Part shown: positions 59,425-64,000 of the stretch, piece by piece
Numbering within the stretch: the stretch's first letter is position 1
Layout of the letters: the number at the start of each line of letters is the position of its first letter
From: Sepiola atlantica
Lineage: Eukaryota; Mollusca; Cephalopoda; Sepiida; Sepiolidae
DNA: 64,000 nt
Reading direction: 5' to 3'
Assembly: GCA_963556195.1 (NCBI GenBank)
Contig: OY744520.1
Coordinates: forward strand, 8,362,491 to 8,426,490
Notes under the pieces: generated by a model
Seen by the model: only the letters and a program-made list of their open reading frames with translations
What the model was told of the DNA's origin: nothing
The model's database searches: none
Made by a program: the position numbers and the translations under genes

Positions 59425-60735
59425 TTCTTGCACATAAATTGATTATCCTATATATTTAAAAACAAAGAAATAAAACTTTCATAACATTTGGAATTTTCAA
59501 CTTAAGTTGATCAAATCAGAGAATACACCCCCCCCCCATCTTTGCATCACTCTTTTAGGATTTATAATTGGTAAAGATACTACAGCAAATATTGCTTTGA
59601 AGATCAAATTATTTGGCTACGTTGCATTTAACGAAAATCTTTCAATTTTTGAGAGTTGACAAATATTCCATCTTTGTGAACGTTTTATTTTGTACACTTG
59701 AAGTTTCCGTTGATAGCAGGGTTGTAGAGTCAGAAAGTGTAATGTTAACTCCTAGAATTCCAAAAACTGACTCCGACTCCTTAGTTTAAAGTTTTTCAAT
59801 ATTTCAGACTGTCTGTTGATTCTTCTGAGATAAAAGAATCCGACTAAATTATTTTAGGTGAAGAATTCAAAGTTGTCTCCCTTTACTAAAGAGACCGTTT
59901 GAAATCAAATTGAGTTTAAAAATGAATTTTTAAAAAATGTTTGCATTCTTTTATGACAATTCTTTTATGACAATTCCTTTGAACATTAATGATTAAAATC
60001 CTTAACTTTGGTTGATATCATTTAATGGTAACTCTGAAACTAGAACAAAAATTGCTACTAAACCTTGTCGAGAATCCTTATTCCAATTTTGATTGGTTGG
60101 ATATTCTTTGGATAAATTGTCACTTTCTAAAATTTATTCAAAATTGTAACAATTACATGTATTTAAAATTAAGTTACCTTTTTCTCAGTATCTGTTTCAA
60201 TTTGAAATTTTTAACATGCCCTATCAACAAGAATATGTAAATGATCACATGATTTTGCAACACTTCACTTTGGCAAGACAGGAGGTTGGAAAGGCCCGAT
60301 CCGACCAAGCGGGTTAGTCACAACATGCTCTAGCAAGAACAAAACAAAACAAAAAAGCTTATCCAGATTGCACTACTAAACCCGATCTTTCTTCGATCAG
60401 ACCCCCCCCCCCACCTTCCTATTACCGGTAGATGTTAGAATGCGGTGGATAAGGGTCAATCGTACCAAGAAAACAAAAGGCTTGATCTCTACTTCATGTT
60501 ACTAAATATTAGTTCTTGGGTACTAGTTCTGAAACTAGCAGTTATTCAAAACTGTACTTAATGTAAGTTAACTCGTTGTGTATCCCTGTCTCAACCAAGG
60601 TGTTTGGAATTTCCCCTTGGTAACTCTCCAACAGAAGTTGGACTCTGCAGTGTGTGGCGGAGCACAGAACCAGTAAATAATTTTACTTTTTTATGGAAAA
60701 ACAAATTTAAAAAAAAAAAAAAAAGGCACTCTTTA
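59425..60735. other. Intergenic, unassigned
   Basis: Poly-C runs at 59528-59537 and 60402-60412 and a poly-A at about 60708-60724. The segment 60250-60480 is less AT-rich but not recognised. Confidence 0.45.
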
Positions 60736-60739
60736 GCCT

Positions 60740-60850
60740 TAGTAGGCAATCACCTAGAAATGATGTCTCGATAAAAGCACTGGTCCCCATCACCCACTGG
60801 GTAGGCACCAGGAAGGGCAGTCGGACTATAAAACTCTTGCCTCAAATAAG
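60740..60850 (+). mobile_element. Cephalopod-type SINE/LINE tail fragment
   Basis: gggtaggcaccaggaagggc leads to actataaaactcttgcctca. This matches, from memory, the common tail phrase ggcaccaggaagggcatcca...aactctgcc of an abundant cephalopod repeat. Confidence 0.5.
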
Positions 60851-60994
60851 GAAATGACTTAAGAAAAAGAAAATGATATATTAGTTATACTAATAATAAT
60901 CGAAAATTACACATCTAAATGAATAAATGCGAAAGTCTTTTATTCATCCTGACTAAAACATGTTAAGCTTATTTAATTCAAGTTTACATTTAAA

Positions 60995-61211
60995 TATTTG
61001 AATAATAATTTTATAAACACTCAAATAAATTAATATTCTGCACAATTCATTTCTATTTTTCTGCTCTACTTTCCTTACATTATATTTTCAAACGCATTAT
61101 ATATATATACACAACAGAACACTGCCAAAACACACTGACCAAGATGCTTCATTTGAATAATAATTTTATAAACACTCAAATAAATTAATATTCTGCACAA
61201 TTCATTTCTAT
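60995..61211. repeat. Local duplication, 155-bp offset
   Basis: About 62 bases starting atttgaataataattttata at 60996 recur at 61151 almost unchanged. A TA microsatellite lies between the copies. Confidence 0.92.
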
Positions 61212-61229
61212 GTTTGTACTCCAATTTCT

Positions 61230-62080
61230 TTACATAAATGTAATACTTTTGTTCATATTAATATTATTACTAGTAGTAATATTAATTCCAACGATTTAAT
61301 AAAAAACGTTTATATTCAAAATGATTATTTTGAAATTCGAAAGATAACTTCCGGTTTTTGTCATTGACAACGATGATGCTGCTGCTGATTATGAAGATAA
61401 TCATTAGATTTGCCATTAAAAAAACAAAGAAAAAGTTACTTTGTTTTTCTGTAGATAAGGCTACAGCTATCTTAATTGCTGCTCGGAGTGCAGGTAGTTT
61501 TTGCTAGTTAATAAATAGAATTAAAATATTACAAAGCTCCAATAGTAAAAAAAAAACGACTTACAATTTTAGAAGTTTTGTGAAGTTACACACATAATAA
61601 ATACAAGTAATCAAAAGAAAAACTTTGGTGTAGACTAGTCATTTTTTAGTTAGAAAATGCAATTAAGATACATTATACAAACAAAAAGTATTAAGTCAAC
61701 AACAAAAAGTATAAAGTCAACAACAAAAGTATTGGTTAAATATGCATTCTGCATAGAGTTACTAAGAAGTACTAATCGTACAGAATCAGCCTAGAACACG
61801 CGGCACTAAACTTTAATATCCAACACAATAGTTAAACTGGTAATGAACACACCCTGGCCAGTAGTAGAGTATCGCTATAGTAAATAGCAGTTGTCTATTT
61901 CATTATCTGGAGATTCAAGTACAAACTCTGGTGTCAGCTCTTTATTCACATATGACAAGAAGCTTTCTACATACAAACTGTATGCCCCACTAAACAGAAT
62001 AAATTACTGTACATCACCTTCGCTTACACGGGTATATTTTTGAAATAAATAAAACAAGAACATAAGCGAGTCGTAAGACA
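61230..62080. other. Intergenic, unassigned
   Basis: A minus-strand accggaagt (ETS-like) lies at 61348-61356 near GCTGCT repeats. No start codon or exon could be tied to it. Confidence 0.35.
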
Positions 62081-62083
62081 ATG

Positions 62084-62525
62084 TCAGGATGGCCTTTATT
62101 TCTCTAGATTATAGGAAGTATTCTCAAAGTTATTCCATGGAAACGTTGATAACTCAAAATCTATTTATCTGATCAGGCTGAACTTTTGCGTGGTGGTATC
62201 AAAAAGCATCAGATACATACATCAAATTTGGGAAAATCGGAAGTTGAAATTCTGTCAAAATTTTTACAGTGACAAAGTTTTTCAAGATCATGATCCAAGT
62301 GATATAGTACATGGGACCTCATTGGCTACAACATGGGTCAAATAAAAAATCTTTATAATAAACAGAACGTAAGTTATCGTTAAAAGTGTGAAGTTCACTT
62401 TTTCTGTGACCTTGACCTAGATATTCCAAAATTATATCAGTTCATGAACAATATTTCGATCAAATCTGGTGACGATTGGTCAAAGGATGTGGACGCTCGG
62501 CTGGACACAAACAAACTCGACGCAA
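62084..62525 (+). mobile_element. Old retroelement 3' tail
   Basis: Ends in tttcgatcaaatctggtgac and gacgctcggctggacacaaa, phrases typical of RTE-like element tails widespread in molluscs. No coding motif. Identification is tentative. Confidence 0.4.
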
Positions 62526-63199
62526 AACATAACCTCCTTAATAAAAACAATAACAAAAAGAGTAATAAAAATAAAATTAAAATAAAAGTTATTACGTTAA
62601 CTAATGACATAAGTAACTATATGCTATCTAAATTTGTTCATTTGTGTCCATATTTAAAATAGTATTAGTGCATAATTGGCCACAATAGATCGAATATGAT
62701 TTGAACACAGCATACCGGACTTCATGGTCCCCAACAACCCCTCAATTTTCTGATAGGCAAACATTAAATTTGAGTTTAGGAATATGGTCTCCCACACAAA
62801 AAAAAATCATATTCTGTTATTACAAAGAGTGGAATTCATTCTTCCTGTCTCGTGATTACCAAACTACTAATGACCTTCAAACAAAGCACTTCCTCTCAAA
62901 CAATTTCCTGTTGACCTTTAACCTGCTTTATGCCCCCCCCTCAATACATTATATTTCATATTAGATGATTGGTTGCTAATCTAGTACCGAAAAAAAATCA
63001 TAAACAATTATATAAGATTGATTTTTCTTGTATTAAAATAAAAATTTTAAATAAAAAATAAAATTGCATTATATGTTACTGATATTTTATAAGATCCCAA
63101 ACTATTTGACAGAATTCCAAATGATTTTATTCTTGAAAAGCTGGATGTTTCAGAAGATAAACATGTTAATACTACAACTGCTCATACTAAAAACAAACA

Positions 63200-63570
63200 C
63201 AGGCTTCAAAAATATTGGCAGAATTTAATAAAATTTTGCATCAAAAACCCTTGCGATGCAAACTGTAATAGATCAAAATGATGCTACTATTACTACTATA
63301 ATATTACTATTACTACTAATACTACTATAATATTACTACAAATAATAATTACTTTGAAGTACTGGTCAGGATTACACTAAATTTTGTATGAAGAGTCCTT
63401 GGAGTATCATGGTTACATACTATTACTAATAATTATTATAAACACTAAGATGCTGCAAAACTATTGAATAGAATTGCACTAAATTTAGCATAAAGAACAC
63501 TAGAGATTGTGGATGTAGTAATATTAAAATACTAATTGTAGTGCTGAAATAAAAGTCAGCCTTTTAGCGG
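63200..63570. repeat. Degenerate repeat with ACT/ATT microsatellites
   Basis: Phrases like gaattgcactaaatttagca followed by gaacactagagattgtggat recur at about 63219, 63369 and 63472, separated by tactat/taata runs. A related copy lies at 57225-57290. Confidence 0.6.
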
Positions 63571-63734
63571 CTAGTATATCGGAAAAATTGAATTCTGTTC
63601 ATTACTTTAGAGATTTACGAACACCGAATTTTAAGAAAAAGAAAAAAATTTGAATAATTTATTAGAAGTAAATGAATGATTATTTCTCATGAGGAAAAAG
63701 ACCCCTTCTTTTACATCTTTCTGCAACCTACCCT

Positions 63735-63895
63735 TAACAGGTGTAGGCGTATCGGTGGACAGATGAGTACCTGGATAACCACCATCAAGGAGGACTTGGC
63801 CGAGCTCTCAGGTCGACAGGTGATAGACTTTCGACAGCGAAATCGCAATTGGTTAATCATCTCGTGCGACCTTCCTCAGGACCGCTGTGCATAGG
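63735..63895 (+). mobile_element. LINE C-terminal fragment
   Basis: The + strand reads NRCRRIGGQMSTWITTIKED, LAELSGRQVIDFRQRNRNWL and SCDLPQDRCA to a stop. RRxGxQxTTWIxTIxxDL...WLxxSxxLxxDRxAW is the end of an RTE/zinc-finger LINE-type protein. Sequence continues to the window edge as probable 3' UTR. Confidence 0.7.
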
Positions 63896-64000
63896 CTTCC
63901 ATGGTTCAGGGCGCAGTGCAGGCCACAACCAGCTCTGCCCTGGGTTATGCTAACTTGGGTAGCATGTGAAATTAATAATGAAAACAATATAACCTACTTT

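Overview
The window looks like nuclear DNA of a mollusc, most likely a cephalopod and probably an octopus. It is AT-rich and has two spliced protein-coding genes with long introns. It is crowded with retroelement and DNA-transposon debris, including a LINE 3' end reading ccgttttacatgctggcatg next to an ATC/GAT microsatellite, a form common in cephalopod genomes. The species call is inference from gene sequence and repeat style, not from a search.

Left part (1-19,240, + strand): the last ten coding exons of EIF2S3, the gamma (GTPase) subunit of translation initiation factor 2. They run from the switch-I region to the stop codon and give 407 residues in perfect splice phase. The first about 65 residues, including the GTP-binding P-loop, lie outside the window or were not found. 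The introns hold a 73-bp and a 53-bp tandem array, a Tc1/mariner-type transposase fragment, a decayed P-element transposase interrupted by a 66-bp hairpin, LINE fragments on both strands and several foldbacks.

Middle (19.3-33.4 kb): intergenic. It holds a decayed LINE with a zinc-finger insert (21.2-22.9 kb), an LTR-like repeat pair (23.0 and 24.1 kb), unexplained ORFs at 25-26.7 kb, an RNase H-bearing LINE on the minus strand (27.5-29.7 kb), a CR1/L2-like LINE end, and a foldback element with a hammerhead-ribozyme-like core (32.0-32.5 kb).

Right-centre (33.5-47.7 kb, - strand): five exons of an SFT2-domain vesicle-transport gene (SFT2D family), including a 36-nt micro-exon. They cover the four-helix membrane core. 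The first and last exons were not securely found. EIF2S3 and SFT2D are convergent. The SFT2D introns hold two opposed Penelope-like elements, one with a GIY-YIG nuclease domain and a hammerhead-like motif downstream, a mariner N-terminal fragment, a 32-bp tandem array inside a foldback, and a SINE whose head resembles U2 snRNA.

Right (47.7-64 kb): a 2.5-kb satellite of about 67 copies of a 37-bp unit with higher-order structure, a second hammerhead-bearing foldback (52.5-52.9 kb), a mariner catalytic fragment split by a LINE fragment (55.6-56.3 kb), a pogo/Tigger-like MITE with TA target sites, SINEs sharing a body and tail, and further LINE ends.

The most unusual signal is the recurrence of hammerhead-type cores (CTGANGA, stem II, GAAA) at up to eight places. 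In the two related foldbacks at 32 and 52.7 kb, stem I differs in sequence but keeps its pairing.
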